DNA of 64,000 bases from Providencia sp. (GCF_003533305.1 NZ_DOEH01000015.1:186001-250000), one strand, 5' to 3'; counted from the first letter of the stretch, positions 1-9,318 are shown. Program-made: numbers and translations. The notes: a model not told the origin generated them from the letters alone.

Positions 1-63
1 ATCTGAATCTGCAACGCAGGTTGATATCCTATTTCGTTTAGCCACATCTCTGGAGTGTGTAAA

Positions 64-777
64 ATGCAAAAGAAAGCTGAGTTGTATCGTGGGAAGGCAA
101 AAACTGTCTATACCACAGAGGATCCTGATTTATTAATTCTGGAATTCCGTAATGATACATCAGCACTCGATGGTGAGCGCATCGAGCAATTTGATCGTAA
201 AGGAATGGTAAATAACAAATTTAATCATTTTATTATGAGCAAACTAGAAGAGGCGGGTATTCCAACCCAGATGGAAGCCTTGTTATCTGATACTGAAGCT
301 TTGGTTAAAAAATTGGATATGGTACCTGTTGAATGCGTGATCCGTAACCGCGCTGCAGGCTCATTAGTGAAACGCCTTGGCATTGAAGAGGGTATGGTAT
401 TAAATCCTCCAATATTTGATTTATTCTTAAAAGATGACGCAAAGCATGACCCAATGGTCAATGAGTCTTATTGCGAAACATTCGGTTGGGTAAGCCAAGA
501 AAACTTAGCACAAATGAAACTGTTAAGTTACAAAGCCAACGAAGTATTAAGCAAAATTTTTGCAGATGCAGGGCTCATTCTTGTTGATTTTAAATTGGAA
601 TTTGGCTTGTGCAACGGTCAAGTCATTCTTGGTGATGAGTTTTCACCTGATGGTAGCCGTTTATGGGATAAAGAGACATTGAACAAAATGGATAAAGACC
701 GTTTTCGTCAAAGTTTAGGTGGGCTGATTGAAGCTTATGAAGAAGTTGCTCGCCGTATCGGTGTTCAACTCGACTAA
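64..777 (+). CDS. purC: Phosphoribosylaminoimidazole-succinocarboxamide synthase (SAICAR synthetase)
   Basis: Catalyses ATP-dependent joining of aspartate to CAIR to give SAICAR, the eighth step of cytoplasmic de novo purine synthesis. The 237-residue product starts [16 protein letters not shown], almost identical to E. coli PurC, and carries the family's substrate-binding stretch around [12 protein letters not shown] and the conserved LVDFKLEFG and [10 protein letters not shown] motifs. An in-frame start nine bases upstream exists, but the ATG at 64 matches the known N-terminus and follows a GGAG motif at 51-54. The promoter, and any PurR box, must lie mostly upstream of the window. It ends at a bidirectional terminator shared with the convergent ECF operon. 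Full length, no oddities. Confidence 0.97.
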   Translation: MQKKAELYRGKAKTVYTTEDPDLLILEFRNDTSALDGERIEQFDRKGMVNNKFNHFIMSKLEEAGIPTQMEALLSDTEALVKKLDMVPVECVIRNRAAGSLVKRLGIEEGMVLNPPIFDLFLKDDAKHDPMVNESYCETFGWVSQENLAQMKLLSYKANEVLSKIFADAGLILVDFKLEFGLCNGQVILGDEFSPDGSRLWDKETLNKMDKDRFRQSLGGLIEAYEEVARRIGVQLD

Positions 778-810
778 CAAATTTATGTATTTTCCTTAAA
801 TGATGTTTTT

Positions 811-838
811 TAGCCTGCAAAATGCAGGCTATTTTTTT
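811..838. terminator. Bidirectional rho-independent terminator between purC and the ECF operon
   Basis: Stem AGCCTGCA / TGCAGGCT with a three-base loop, followed by seven T on the plus strand. The two flanking genes converge on it; the last ECF gene stops at 837, inside the T run. Confidence 0.85.
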
Positions 839-1655
839 AGGCGTTTTGATTCATTTTAGTCGCATTTATAAATTGAGTAGCCCAGAAATGAGGCTCACGT
901 TGTAGGGGTAATTGCAAAGCATGGCTCAGTGATATTAGCGTTGGTGCGGGAAGTTCTGAGGCAGGCTGTAATTCACCGTGGCGTAAAATTTGGTCAATAT
1001 CACCATCTCCAATTAATTGACCCGCAGATAAATGTAAGGCTCTATCAAAATGACGAGCAACAAAATCAAGGTCATGGCTGATGGTAATGACCGTCGTGCC
1101 TTGCGCTTTTTGTAGATTTAGCCAATGCTCAAAACAATTCATCCAACGTGCATCGAAATCTCGACTAGGTTCATCAAGTAGCAATAATTTGGGTGCAACG
1201 GCGCTCAAACAGGCTACCGCGACCATACGGCGCTGCCCTGAATGGAGGTCAAGTGGATGTTTGTGTGCTACCTCTGCTAAATTGCAAACGTCTAAAGCTT
1301 GTAGGGTACGTTGTTGAATTTCTTCTTTGGATAATTTTTGCCTACGAAGCCCAAAGGCAACCTCATCCATTACCGTACTATGAAAGATTTGTTTTTCTGC
1401 TTCTTGAAATAAAATGCCGATTTTACTGGCGCGTTCAGGTGCAGAATAATTCGTTAAAGCTGTATTCTCAAACAACACACTGCCATGAGTGGGTTTTAAT
1501 AATCCGGCTATAAGGCGCAATAAGGTTGATTTTCCTGCACCATTATCGCCCACTAATGCTATCCATTCGCCTGAATTAATGGTTAAGCACAGCGGTGAAA
1601 TATTGTCATTCACTGAATTAGGCCAACGATAGGTTAAATTATCAAGCTGTAGCAT
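837..1655 (-). CDS. ECF transporter ATPase subunit (second A component)
   Basis: ATP-binding subunit of an energy-coupling-factor (ECF) importer at the inner membrane. The 272-residue product shows Walker A (GDNGAGKST), a variant signature LHSGQRR in place of LSGGQ, and Walker B (LLLLDEP). The start at 1655 (MLQLDNLTYRW) gives the normal ABC N-terminal strand; longer in-frame extensions run deep into the upstream gene and are unlikely. It overlaps the preceding ATPase gene by 14 bases, implying translational coupling. The first gene of the operon is at 4228. The S-T-A-A order resembles, from memory, the Salmonella Typhi STY3230-3233 set that SEED labels a queuosine-related ECF transporter (QrtTUVW); that substrate is not proven here. 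Confidence 0.88.
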   Translation of the reverse strand: MLQLDNLTYRWPNSVNDNISPLCLTINSGEWIALVGDNGAGKSTLLRLIAGLLKPTHGSVLFENTALTNYSAPERASKIGILFQEAEKQIFHSTVMDEVAFGLRRQKLSKEEIQQRTLQALDVCNLAEVAHKHPLDLHSGQRRMVAVACLSAVAPKLLLLDEPSRDFDARWMNCFEHWLNLQKAQGTTVITISHDLDFVARHFDRALHLSAGQLIGDGDIDQILRHGELQPASELPAPTLISLSHALQLPLQREPHFWATQFINATKMNQNA

Positions 1656-2484
1656 AAAAATCCTTAAATGCTTGGAGCAATTGGTTATCATTGCGAGGGA
1701 TTGAATTTTTCCAATGCCCCGACTTAACCAAATGACCAAGGGTACGCCACGCATCAGGCATATTAATCGTTTCTTGAGCTGCGGTGAATATCTGCTCAAT
1801 ATCGCCGTGAGCAATAGTATGACCTGAGTCGAGCAGTAAAAAATCATCACAAAAGCTAAGAGCCGGCAACAAATTTCGCTCGAATAAAATTACACTACAG
1901 CCGCTATGTTGGGTGTGTTGTTTAAGTTGTAATAATATGCGATGTGTCGCACTCGGTGTTAAGCGACTAAATGCTTCATCTAGTAATAACAATTGTGGGC
2001 GCATTGCAAGCGCGCTAGCTAAAACCACACGTTGGGCTTCGCCACCGGAAAGGGTGGCAGGATGGCGGTAACGTAATGACTCACAAAATGTCAAAGATAT
2101 AGCTTCATCAACTCGTTGAGTAATATCGTTAGGTGATAAACCTAGATTTTCGGGACCGAATGCAACTTCTTGTTCAACAGTAAACGCGCAACCGGATAAT
2201 TGTAGTTGTGGCGATTGCTGGATAAGTTGTCGATTAGCCGATAATGTGACAAGAGAGCCTTCGGCTAAAGGCTGTTCTATGGCTTGCGCTGTTCCTTGCA
2301 ATTGACCACTGAGTAAATCGGGATGCCATCCACATAGTAATTGCGCTAAGGTACTTTTACCACTGCCATTACCGCCTAGCACACATAGCCATTCCCCGCG
2401 CACTAATTGCATATCAATGGGGCCTAATATGGGTGTTTCTAAGCCAACGGGCGTAAAGCTCATTTGTTGTAAATTTACCACCAC
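1642..2484 (-). CDS. ECF transporter ATPase subunit (first A component)
   Basis: Second ABC ATPase of the ECF importer, expected to pair with the 837-1655 product as an EcfA1/A2-type heterodimer. The 280-residue product has Walker A GGNGSGKST, canonical signature LSGGEAQR and Walker B LLLLDEAF. The start is taken as GTG at 2484: a GGTGGG motif lies upstream and the residues VVNLQQMSF supply the usual first beta strand; an ATG at 2463 is the alternative. It overlaps the end of the T-component gene by 10 bases. One ATPase has a canonical and the other a degenerate signature, a common asymmetry in heterodimeric ABC pairs. Confidence 0.88.
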   Translation of the reverse strand: MVVNLQQMSFTPVGLETPILGPIDMQLVRGEWLCVLGGNGSGKSTLAQLLCGWHPDLLSGQLQGTAQAIEQPLAEGSLVTLSANRQLIQQSPQLQLSGCAFTVEQEVAFGPENLGLSPNDITQRVDEAISLTFCESLRYRHPATLSGGEAQRVVLASALAMRPQLLLLDEAFSRLTPSATHRILLQLKQHTQHSGCSVILFERNLLPALSFCDDFLLLDSGHTIAHGDIEQIFTAAQETINMPDAWRTLGHLVKSGHWKNSIPRNDNQLLQAFKDFYATA

Positions 2485-3179
2485 AGTGTTAACCCACCTT
2501 CAACAATAATAAGTAATAAAAGACCATAACGCAGCCAGCGCTGAGATGGGCTATCGATAGGGTGATTAAGCGTGGTGCGTTGAGTGGTATAGCGAAACCC
2601 TCGCATATCTAATGCTGCACCACGAATACTGAGCTCGCTTAAAGTATTACTGGCAAGAGGTAATAATATTGTGGGTAATGAAGTTAGCCGTTGCCAGAAA
2701 TTACCATCAAGCGGAACCCCTCTCGCTAATTGAGCTTCTTTAATACTGGCTAGCTGTTGGCGAAGTTGTTCGACGAGTAATAAAGGTCCAGCTAATAAAT
2801 AAGAAAAGCTAGCAGGGAGTCTGCTAGCAAATAACGCACGAATGAAACGCTCGGTTGGCACGTACTGTAACCACAATTGAGAGCCACTGATTATGGCTAG
2901 TAATCTAAACCATAATGCCATCGCTCTTTCTTGATGATTATTTTGTAGCATTTCACCTGTTAATAGTTGGGACAGCCATCCGCTATGGATCAGCCAGAGT
3001 CCTGCTGCCATTGGAAGCATAATCCATGCGACAAAGCGCCAACGAAAACGAGCGGCTGGCCAAATGATTAATGCTGAGAATAGACTACAACTGAGTATAA
3101 TTAGCGGCCAACCTAAAGGTAAAAGCATTGCGCTAGCACTGAGCCATAACCATATAGTTAACGAGGTGAAAGGGTGCAT
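2475..3179 (-). CDS. ECF transporter transmembrane T component (CbiQ/EcfT family)
   Basis: Scaffold membrane subunit that connects the two ATPases to the substrate-binding S subunit. The 234-residue product has several hydrophobic segments in its first 100 residues and last 20, and two Ala-Arg-Gly-type coupling motifs (ARGVPL near residue 154, and MRGF near 193), which in EcfT proteins contact the ATPases. It starts two bases after the S-component stop and overlaps the next ATPase gene. Recognisable as CbiQ family by these motifs and position; the substrate cannot be deduced from this subunit. Confidence 0.88.
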   Translation of the reverse strand: MHPFTSLTIWLWLSASAMLLPLGWPLIILSCSLFSALIIWPAARFRWRFVAWIMLPMAAGLWLIHSGWLSQLLTGEMLQNNHQERAMALWFRLLAIISGSQLWLQYVPTERFIRALFASRLPASFSYLLAGPLLLVEQLRQQLASIKEAQLARGVPLDGNFWQRLTSLPTILLPLASNTLSELSIRGAALDMRGFRYTTQRTTLNHPIDSPSQRWLRYGLLLLIIVEGGLTLWW

Positions 3180-3181
3180 CC

Positions 3182-3763
3182 TTAGCGAACCTTCGCCATT
3201 TGTGGGAAACTTCTTTGTACGCGCTCAGGTAATCGGCGAACTAATAACCAAGCAACTAAGGCTGAAATAATTTTATCGGCAATATTCGCGCCGAGTACGG
3301 TGATGGCGACAGATTCAAGTAAATTATCCCCAACAGCATGAAAATAAGCGACAAAAAAGTCTGCACCACTACCCGTAGTTCCTGCAAATAAATAAGTTCT
3401 TATTGGTACAGCAACAATCATTAAAGCAAAAGTTATCACTACGCCAGATAAAATAACGCGGGGCAATGTACGGAATCCTCCGGCACGCGCTAATAATCCT
3501 GCACTTAATCCTATCATCATAGCTACGGGTGCAAAGGCAGCAGCAATAGGGCCGCTGAGCAGTCCCCATAATAAATTTGTTAATAAACCACTGAATAAGG
3601 CCACCCATGGTCCGGCTAATAACGCACAAATTAATGTACCAATAGAATCAAGAAATATAGGGAGTTTAAGCATTGAGCTTAATTGTCCACCAATCATATT
3701 AATTGCGATAGAAAAAACAATTAAAGCTAATGTACGACTAGAAATAAGGGGGGATTTTGTCAT
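3182..3763 (-). CDS. ECF transporter substrate-binding S component, substrate unassigned (QrtT-like by operon order)
   Basis: Small, very hydrophobic 193-residue membrane protein with about six predicted membrane segments, typical of ECF S components that bind a vitamin or precursor. Notable pieces are the IFLDSIGT motif near residue 36, which resembles a region seen in many S components, and a basic C-terminus. It is followed directly by T, A and A genes, so it is a dedicated (group I) system. An AAGGA motif lies upstream of the ATG. Queuosine-precursor transport is one possibility because of the operon order remembered from Salmonella Typhi, but I see no preQ1-type riboswitch upstream and no queuosine gene nearby, so the substrate stays open. 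Confidence 0.75.
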   Translation of the reverse strand: MTKSPLISSRTLALIVFSIAINMIGGQLSSMLKLPIFLDSIGTLICALLAGPWVALFSGLLTNLLWGLLSGPIAAAFAPVAMMIGLSAGLLARAGGFRTLPRVILSGVVITFALMIVAVPIRTYLFAGTTGSGADFFVAYFHAVGDNLLESVAITVLGANIADKIISALVAWLLVRRLPERVQRSFPQMAKVR

Positions 3764-3802
3764 GACAGCATTAATCCTTGCAAAATATAACCAATAATAA
3801 AA

Positions 3803-4228
3803 TTAACGAGAGGTAATGACGAGTTCGTCGTAACCAGATAAAGGGCAATGTTCGCGGATGAAAGTATTATTTTCTAGTTCGCCGATCACCAATTCTAAAG
3901 TGGTTCTAACCGTACAGCCCTGCATCATGTGCCCGCCACTCATGTGACCATTTTCATCGGATACTGCAAGATGGAGGTGTTCTCCATTAGCATCTAGTGT
4001 GCCAATTAAAGAAACAATTTCGAATTTTCCAGAGGTTTGATGGCTATTTTCTTGGCCTGCAAAGCGCAAAGCAACATCGGTTAAACTACCAACTGATCCT
4101 GCAATAAAGGCAGCTTGTAAATTATGTTGTTGAATTTGTTGTCGTAAAGTGAGGATTACATCCTCTCCCGGGCTCAAGCGGATAGCGATATAGCGAGCGC
4201 TTGAATAAGGTGATAAAGGTTTGCTCAT
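3803..4228 (-). CDS. PPC/DUF296 domain protein
   Basis: A 141-residue single-domain protein of the PPC (DUF296) family, whose members are trimeric and related to the domain of plant AT-hook proteins; bacterial members are often annotated as DNA-binding without firm proof. The diagnostic part is the HLHLAV segment followed by GHMSGGHM (about residues 84-104), which clusters histidines that could bind a metal. It lies 39 bases upstream of the S-component gene on the same strand and is probably the first gene of the ECF operon. Its linkage suggests a role in handling or sensing the transported compound, but this is inference; molecular function is unknown. Confidence 0.75.
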   Translation of the reverse strand: MSKPLSPYSSARYIAIRLSPGEDVILTLRQQIQQHNLQAAFIAGSVGSLTDVALRFAGQENSHQTSGKFEIVSLIGTLDANGEHLHLAVSDENGHMSGGHMMQGCTVRTTLELVIGELENNTFIREHCPLSGYDELVITSR

Positions 4229-4729
4229 TTCATCAATCCTAAAAATAGTGGTGTGTAAAGCTTCTCACGAGGAATTAAACAGATAAAAGTATTAAAAATA
4301 ATAAGCTATAAATTTTTAATATAGATTACCCTGCATCATTATACGTGATTATAAAATCTTGTCTGAGCGTAAAGACTTTCCAGCTATTTTTCAGTAACAC
4401 TTGCTATTAGTTGATGTTTATCGGCACTTAAGACAGGAAAAAGCATAATTTAAAATTTAGAGAGTCGCTAATATTCCGACTATTTAGCTTAAGTAGTTCA
4501 AGCAGGATCACTGATATTACACACTAAATAATGAATGCTCTTCTTCCTTAAATCTGTACAAACATTGATTTAATATAGGAAGAAAAATAACCGCTAAAAC
4601 TATTTTTATGTTGTAAGCGGAAAATATTAGGTAAATATTTGCTTCTTCAATGATGAGTCAATAACATGTTTAATCTATGTGTTTTTTACTGATTGCGAAT
4701 GCAAGACAGTTGTTTTACAGGGAATGATT
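4229..4729. other. Divergent intergenic region between the ECF operon and yeaL
   Basis: About 500 AT-rich bases containing promoters for both directions. Two possible stem-loops are visible: TTCTTCCT/AGGAAGAA arms at about 4541-4586 and CCGCT/AGCGG arms at 4591-4621. No riboswitch consensus (preQ1, TPP, cobalamin) and no convincing reading frame was found. Confidence 0.5.
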
Positions 4730-5182
4730 ATGGGCAATGTCGACTCGACGTTGATAATTTTATTAGTATTAGCTGGGCTGGGTATTATCAGTCATAACAT
4801 GACTGTCACTTTAGCGATGCTATTTTTGCTTGTCGTTCGGATCACGCCATTAAATGATTTTTTTCCTTGGGTGGAAAGATATGGTCTGACGATTGGTATT
4901 CTTATTCTTACTATTGGTGTAATGGCGCCGATAGCCAGCGGTAAAATATCTGCACATGACGTATTGAGTTCATTTTTAAATTGGAAATCAATATTAGCAA
5001 TTATCATTGGTATTGCCGTTTCATGGCTTGGTAGTCGTGGGGTGACACTCATGTCGCATCAACCCTCTACCGTTGCAGGCTTATTGGTCGGTACGGTTAT
5101 CGGTGTCGCATTATTTAGAGGTGTGCCCGTTGGGCCACTGATTGCAGCGGGTATTTTGTCACTGTTAATTGGTAAGTCTTAG
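4730..5182 (+). CDS. yeaL: UPF0756 (DUF441) inner-membrane protein YeaL
   Basis: A 150-residue membrane protein with four or so hydrophobic segments, matching E. coli YeaL over nearly its whole length (for example [31 protein letters not shown] and [14 protein letters not shown]). Its function is not known. The start at 4730 (MGNVDSTL) is preferred over in-frame starts at 4679 and 4724 because an AGGGA motif at 4719-4723 lies six bases upstream and the length then matches the family (about 148). It stops six bases before tmcA, so the two are probably co-transcribed; this neighbourhood differs from E. coli, where the two genes are apart. Confidence 0.92.
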   Translation: MGNVDSTLIILLVLAGLGIISHNMTVTLAMLFLLVVRITPLNDFFPWVERYGLTIGILILTIGVMAPIASGKISAHDVLSSFLNWKSILAIIIGIAVSWLGSRGVTLMSHQPSTVAGLLVGTVIGVALFRGVPVGPLIAAGILSLLIGKS

Positions 5183-5188
5183 ATAGCT

Positions 5189-7273
5189 ATGTATAGCTCA
5201 TTACCCGATATATGTGCACAATTACGCCAATGTGGGTTTCGCCGGTTATTGGTGTTATCGGGAGAGAATACGTGGGTAGAACAACAGCTTACTCAAATTA
5301 AAGCTCAATTATCAGGTGATTGGCTAACTTTATCTTCCCACTTATCGGCAGCAATGTTACCAGAAAAAGCCCATTTACTACTAGGACGTGAGTATACTCA
5401 CGCTATATTTGATGCAAGGTCTGGTTTTCATAGTGAAGCATTTGCAATATTAGCTGGCACGCTAAAAGCAGGAAGTTTATTGGTGGTTTGTACGCCACCC
5501 CATGAAATTTGGCCTCAAAGCGAAGATGCAGATAGTGTACGTTGGAATGAGCAATTGGGTATTATATCAACGCCAAATTTTATTCATCATATTCAGCGCA
5601 TTATTAAAGCTTCACCACAAACCCTTATTTATCAGCAAGGACAAGAACCGCAGTTTGCATTATTAACTGATTGTCCTACTTGGCAATCGCCAACGGGCCA
5701 GCCGACTCAGCAACAACAATTCGCACTTAACCAGATGTTGTCTACAACGCAATCGGTAGAGCAAAAAATTTGGGGTATTATTGCTGCCCGAGGTAGAGGT
5801 AAATCTACTGTCGCTGGAATGTTGATTCAGCAATGGCAAGGGGAATGTTGGTGCTGTGCACCCGCAAAAGTTGCGACACAAGTTTTAGAACAATATGCAG
5901 GAAAGTCATTAACATTTTGGGCGCCAGATACGTTACTCCAATATTGCCAACGCGGTGAGCAAGTCAGTGCTGACTGGTTGATTATTGATGAAGCAGCGAC
6001 GATTCCAACATATATTCTTAGACAAATTATTACCTATTTCCCTCGAGTTTTAATGACCACCACGGTTGATGGTTATGAAGGCACAGGGCGAGGTTTTATT
6101 AATAAATTTTGCGTTACGCTTAACCATTTTACGGCATTAACGTTAAATGAACCTATCCGATTTGCTCGTAATGACCCACTTGAAAATTGGCTAAACCAAG
6201 CGTTGTTATTGTCTGAGCCGCCACAACAGCTTCCGGTTGATGGAAATATTCAACTTGAAATTATCTCACAATCTCAACTTGCAAATAACGCTGAACGGCT
6301 CAGCAGATTTTATGGGTTATTGACGAGTGCCCACTATCGAACTTCTCCTCTTGATTTACGTCGCTTGCTTGATGCTCAAAATCAATATTTTTCGGTTGCT
6401 CGCTTAATGGGGGATCATTACGTTAGTCATCAATCTGAACGTTATGTTGGTGCGTTATGGATGATAAGCGAGGGGAAATTAGATGAAGCATTAAGCTGGC
6501 AAGTTTGGGCAGGGTTGCGGCGCCCAAGGGGTAATTTAGTTGCACAATCACTTGCTGCACATAGTTATTTTCCCTCTGCTGCACAAATGAGCTCGCGCAG
6601 AGTAATGCGAATTGCGGTCGAATCTGCTTATCGTCGGAAAAAAATAGGTTTTCAACTAATTGAATTACAAAAAAAACAGGCGCAACAACAGGGGCTAGAT
6701 TATTTATCGGTCAGTTTTGGTTTAACGCCAGAGTTACTTGCTTTTTGGCAAGCTGCAGGTTTTGGGTTGGTGCGAATTGGTAGCCACAAAGAGGCTAGCA
6801 GCGGCTGTTTTTCGGCGATGGCTATAATGCCAATTTCAGTTGAAGCACAAAAATTGTATTCGAGAGCTGACTATTTATTACAAAGAGATCTATTTTGGCG
6901 TAACGATTTGAATGAATTTAATCTGAAAAGTAGCCAAGAGCAAAGTCTTACCACCGAAGATTGGATGGAATTAATTGGTTTTAGTCAATATAGCAGACCT
7001 ATGGCTGCAAGTAGCGCGGCGATTCAGCGTTTGTTAATGCAGGACAACCTAATTAAACCACCAAGTGCTGAACATCAATGCGGCTCCCAAAGTGTGCTAG
7101 CCCTTTATTTTCGTGACGGCTTATCTATAGCGGAAATTTGCACACAGGTCGGTTTGACCGGTCAAAAACAGTGGATTAAACAAGCAAGGCTGGAAGTCGG
7201 TCTGTATATTCGTTATCAGCAATTGGAACTTACAGCCATGATTGAGCAAAAATTTACGATTTCTTATCCTTAG
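5189..7273 (+). CDS. tmcA: tRNA(Met) cytidine acetyltransferase TmcA
   Basis: Forms N4-acetylcytidine at the wobble position of elongator tRNA(Met), using acetyl-CoA and ATP or GTP hydrolysis; cytoplasmic. The 694-residue product has an N-terminal domain (DUF1726), a RecA-like helicase core with Walker A ARGRGKST (near residue 203) and Walker B LIIDEAAT (near 267), then a GNAT acetyltransferase domain (about residues 390-550, including [10 protein letters not shown] and [12 protein letters not shown]), and a C-terminal tail. It follows yeaL by six bases with only a weak ribosome site, suggesting translational coupling. Its 3' end overlaps the convergent ypfN by 20 bases. Slightly longer than E. 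coli TmcA (671). Confidence 0.95.
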   Translation: MYSSLPDICAQLRQCGFRRLLVLSGENTWVEQQLTQIKAQLSGDWLTLSSHLSAAMLPEKAHLLLGREYTHAIFDARSGFHSEAFAILAGTLKAGSLLVVCTPPHEIWPQSEDADSVRWNEQLGIISTPNFIHHIQRIIKASPQTLIYQQGQEPQFALLTDCPTWQSPTGQPTQQQQFALNQMLSTTQSVEQKIWGIIAARGRGKSTVAGMLIQQWQGECWCCAPAKVATQVLEQYAGKSLTFWAPDTLLQYCQRGEQVSADWLIIDEAATIPTYILRQIITYFPRVLMTTTVDGYEGTGRGFINKFCVTLNHFTALTLNEPIRFARNDPLENWLNQALLLSEPPQQLPVDGNIQLEIISQSQLANNAERLSRFYGLLTSAHYRTSPLDLRRLLDAQNQYFSVARLMGDHYVSHQSERYVGALWMISEGKLDEALSWQVWAGLRRPRGNLVAQSLAAHSYFPSAAQMSSRRVMRIAVESAYRRKKIGFQLIELQKKQAQQQGLDYLSVSFGLTPELLAFWQAAGFGLVRIGSHKEASSGCFSAMAIMPISVEAQKLYSRADYLLQRDLFWRNDLNEFNLKSSQEQSLTTEDWMELIGFSQYSRPMAASSAAIQRLLMQDNLIKPPSAEHQCGSQSVLALYFRDGLSIAEICTQVGLTGQKQWIKQARLEVGLYIRYQQLELTAMIEQKFTISYP

Positions 7274-7445
7274 GCCAATCGTCTTCATCATCCCAAAGGT
7301 GATTATTATCTTTATGGGGTGGTATCTCAGGTTTATTATCAATAAATTTTTTAGGGTCGATTTTCTTCATCGCCTTGATTGCATTCCAAATAATGCCGAT
7401 AAGTATGAGTAAAATAACCCACCAATAATCAGTTAACCATTGCAT
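7254..7445 (-). CDS. ypfN: UPF0370 small membrane protein YpfN
   Basis: A 63-residue protein with one N-terminal membrane segment ([13 protein letters not shown]) and an acidic C-terminus ending in [12 protein letters not shown], which matches E. coli YpfN closely. Function unknown. The start MQWLTDYWW at 7445 is chosen by analogy to the E. coli N-terminus (MDWLAKYWW); an upstream in-frame start would add 13 residues. In E. coli ypfN lies next to dapE; here a fimbrial island separates them. The 3' end overlaps tmcA in convergent orientation. Confidence 0.9.
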   Translation of the reverse strand: MQWLTDYWWVILLILIGIIWNAIKAMKKIDPKKFIDNKPEIPPHKDNNHLWDDEDDWPKDKKS

Positions 7446-8354
7446 ATATGTCCTCAAATTTTGATGATATTCGGATTTAATCACTTAGTTATACGGATAG
7501 TATTTGATGAGAACATCGATAATTGCAAGTACTTTAACAATGGCTAATCATAGTTAGCGATAATGCTTTATTTATAGATGCTGATTAACTGAATTTTTTA
7601 CATTACAAAAATCAAGTGTTATCAGTGAAATAGGCTTGTGATTTAAAGTTACAATAAGTAATGATGAATAATTGAATCGTTTTAGCGCGCTTTAAATGAG
7701 AACTAGGGTTTTTTTAATATATTTATATGAAATATTTTTATTTAATTTTAGCCTTGGTTTAATCAAAAATATAGTTAACACATCAAATATAGATATGCCA
7801 ATAAACTCCATGCGATATCATGAAGTAATAGTGTGTAAATAGGTTAGCGCTGGTTCTTTAAATAATGTCATTGACTACTAAAAGTAGCTTTCTTCATTAT
7901 TCTTATTTTACATTTCTATTAGGGTCTTATTTTACAGTAAATATCAATATAAGATTGTTGTTTTATGATTGTTTACAATGGCTTTAATTAATTTCAAGTG
8001 ATATTTGTAATGCGAAATGAACTGAAAAGTCTCAACGGATAATATATATTTAAATTTAAATTCATTTTTATAGTGTAACTATCTATTTTTTGACATTGGT
8101 CAGCTATATGTCACCAATCGCTAGCGTAAAAGGGGATTATTTAGTTATAAATTCTATTCTATTTGATTTTTATAACATGATGTTTTTATTGGGGTTACTT
8201 AGTTATTAACTTAACGAATACTTATAAAAGTAAATTTAATTTGTTTTACTCACTAATGAGTGATGTTGTTTGTTTTTAAGTTATGAATGCGTAAAATATT
8301 AGTTAGAAACTAATCTGAATCTAAACTTTGATAATAAGATCAGAGGTGAAACAT
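7446..8354. other. Long AT-rich gene-free region upstream of the fimbrial regulator
   Basis: About 900 bases with no credible gene. Visible structure: a TTGACA hexamer at 8090-8095 overlapping an inverted repeat with arms ATTGGT (8095-8100) and ACCAAT (8113-8118), plus inner near-symmetry; and TTAGTT/AACTAA arms at about 8299-8313 just before the regulator gene. These look like operator sites for the fimbrial regulator or other factors. I found no recombinase gene and no matched long repeats that would mark an invertible promoter. Confidence 0.5.
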
Positions 8355-8615
8355 ATGGAAATTGAAAAATATAAATATTCGTTATCGATTGGAAAAAAGA
8401 TAAAAACAATTAGACTTCAAAAAGGTTTAAGTGGTGAAGCTCTTTCTAAAATGACAGGAATAAGCCAACAGCAAATTTCTCGTTTTGAGCGTGGTATTAA
8501 TAGAATCGATGTTGAGTCATTAGCTAAATTTGCTAATGCTTTTAATATAAATGTCGTATTTTTATTATCTGATTATGATAAAAATATATTTATCGCAAGT
8601 ACGTTAGTTATCTAG
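8355..8615 (+). CDS. XRE-family (MrpJ-like) fimbrial transcriptional regulator
   Basis: An 86-residue DNA-binding protein with a Cro/C1-type helix-turn-helix (KIKTIRLQKGLSGEALSKM through ISQQQISRFERG, about residues 14-50). Proteins of this size and type accompany fimbrial operons in Proteus and Providencia, the prototype being MrpJ, which represses flagellar genes when fimbriae are made. Unlike mrpJ, which closes its operon, this gene lies upstream of the pilin gene. The start at 8355 (MEIEKYKYS) has an AGAGGTGA ribosome site at 8341-8348; an in-frame upstream start at 8328 is less likely. A hairpin with T run separates it from the pilin gene. Confidence 0.8.
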   Translation: MEIEKYKYSLSIGKKIKTIRLQKGLSGEALSKMTGISQQQISRFERGINRIDVESLAKFANAFNINVVFLLSDYDKNIFIASTLVI

Positions 8616-8664
8616 TTTTGGATGGCAGTATTAAATGGATTTATCCCTATATATGTAGTTTGTC

Positions 8665-8699
8665 ACCTTTATTTTAAAAATAAAGGTTGAGATTTTTTT
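8665..8699 (+). terminator. Hairpin with T run between regulator and pilin gene
   Basis: Perfect inverted repeat ACCTTTATTTT / AAAATAAAGGT at 8665-8687, followed by TGAGATTTTTTT. It could terminate or attenuate transcription coming from the regulator gene, leaving the pilin gene to depend on read-through or its own promoter. All but the ends of the stem are A-T pairs, so strength is uncertain. Confidence 0.55.
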
Positions 8700-8717
8700 A
8701 TCTTATAAAGGTTAAAT

Positions 8718-9230
8718 ATGAAAAAAACATTTTTAGTTTTATTTATCGCATCTTCAATTTCAGCATCGGTATTAGCAGCTGATGGTACTATTACATTTAA
8801 TGGTGAAATTACGGCGACAACATGCAAAGTCAGCTCAGGTACTAATGGTGACTTTACCGTTAATTTGCCCACAGTGTCTACTACTGCATTGAATGCGGCT
8901 GGTGCTACTGCCGGAAATACATCTTTTACTATCGATTTGACTAATTGTACTGTCAGCGGTGTCGATGTAGCGGCAAATTTCGAAAGCTTAACAAATGGCG
9001 ATGCGGCGACAGGTAATTTGATTCCTTCTGTTGCACCTGCAAACGTCCAGATTGGTTTAGCAGATCAAGGAGGTAATGTTGCGAAGGTAAATGGCACACC
9101 TGTTGGTTCGACTCCAATTGTTGGTGGCGCAGCTCAACTTGCGTATCAGGCTTATTATTTCGCTAAGGATACAGTCACTGCTCCGGGTAATGTTACTGCA
9201 CAAGTAAATTATACGCTTACATACCCATAA
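8718..9230 (+). CDS. Major fimbrial subunit (type 1/MrpA-like pilin)
   Basis: A 170-residue secreted pilin that would polymerise into the fimbrial rod by donor-strand exchange. A signal peptide (MKKTFLVLFIASSISASVLA) is followed by the typical GTITFNGEI strand, and two cysteines (ATTCKV and TNCTV) would form the conserved disulfide. It ends in the family's penultimate aromatic pattern (YTLTYP), used for chaperone recognition. It is the first structural gene of a four-gene chaperone-usher operon and is followed by a strong hairpin, consistent with high pilin expression relative to assembly proteins. Confidence 0.93.
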   Translation: MKKTFLVLFIASSISASVLAADGTITFNGEITATTCKVSSGTNGDFTVNLPTVSTTALNAAGATAGNTSFTIDLTNCTVSGVDVAANFESLTNGDAATGNLIPSVAPANVQIGLADQGGNVAKVNGTPVGSTPIVGGAAQLAYQAYYFAKDTVTAPGNVTAQVNYTLTYP

Positions 9231-9238
9231 TGAATAAT

Positions 9239-9269
9239 GCTGTCAGGAGAATTTAATTCTCCTGACAGC
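9239..9269 (+). other. Perfect intercistronic hairpin after the pilin gene
   Basis: Fifteen-base arms GCTGTCAGGAGAATT and AATTCTCCTGACAGC separated by one base. There is no T run after it, so it is better explained as an mRNA-stabilising or processing element, or a leaky terminator, than as a classical terminator. Such a structure would raise pilin mRNA over the downstream chaperone and usher mRNA. Confidence 0.8.
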
Positions 9270-9318
9270 TAAATTGAAAAATTCATGTATTACATTAAAA
9301 ATGCAAGGTTAGGTCATT

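Noticed and set aside
4229..4420. Possible preQ1 riboswitch ahead of the PPC-ECF operon
   Set aside because: Searched because of the QrtT-like operon order, but no aptamer-like stem with the A-rich tail next to a ribosome site was found.
7866..7988. A 40-codon plus-strand frame in the long gap before the fimbrial regulator
   Set aside because: No ribosome site and random aromatic-rich content; no neighbour relation.
7446..8717. Invertible (phase-variable) fimbrial promoter
   Set aside because: No matched long inverted repeats flanking a promoter and no fimbrial recombinase gene nearby; only short operator-size palindromes.
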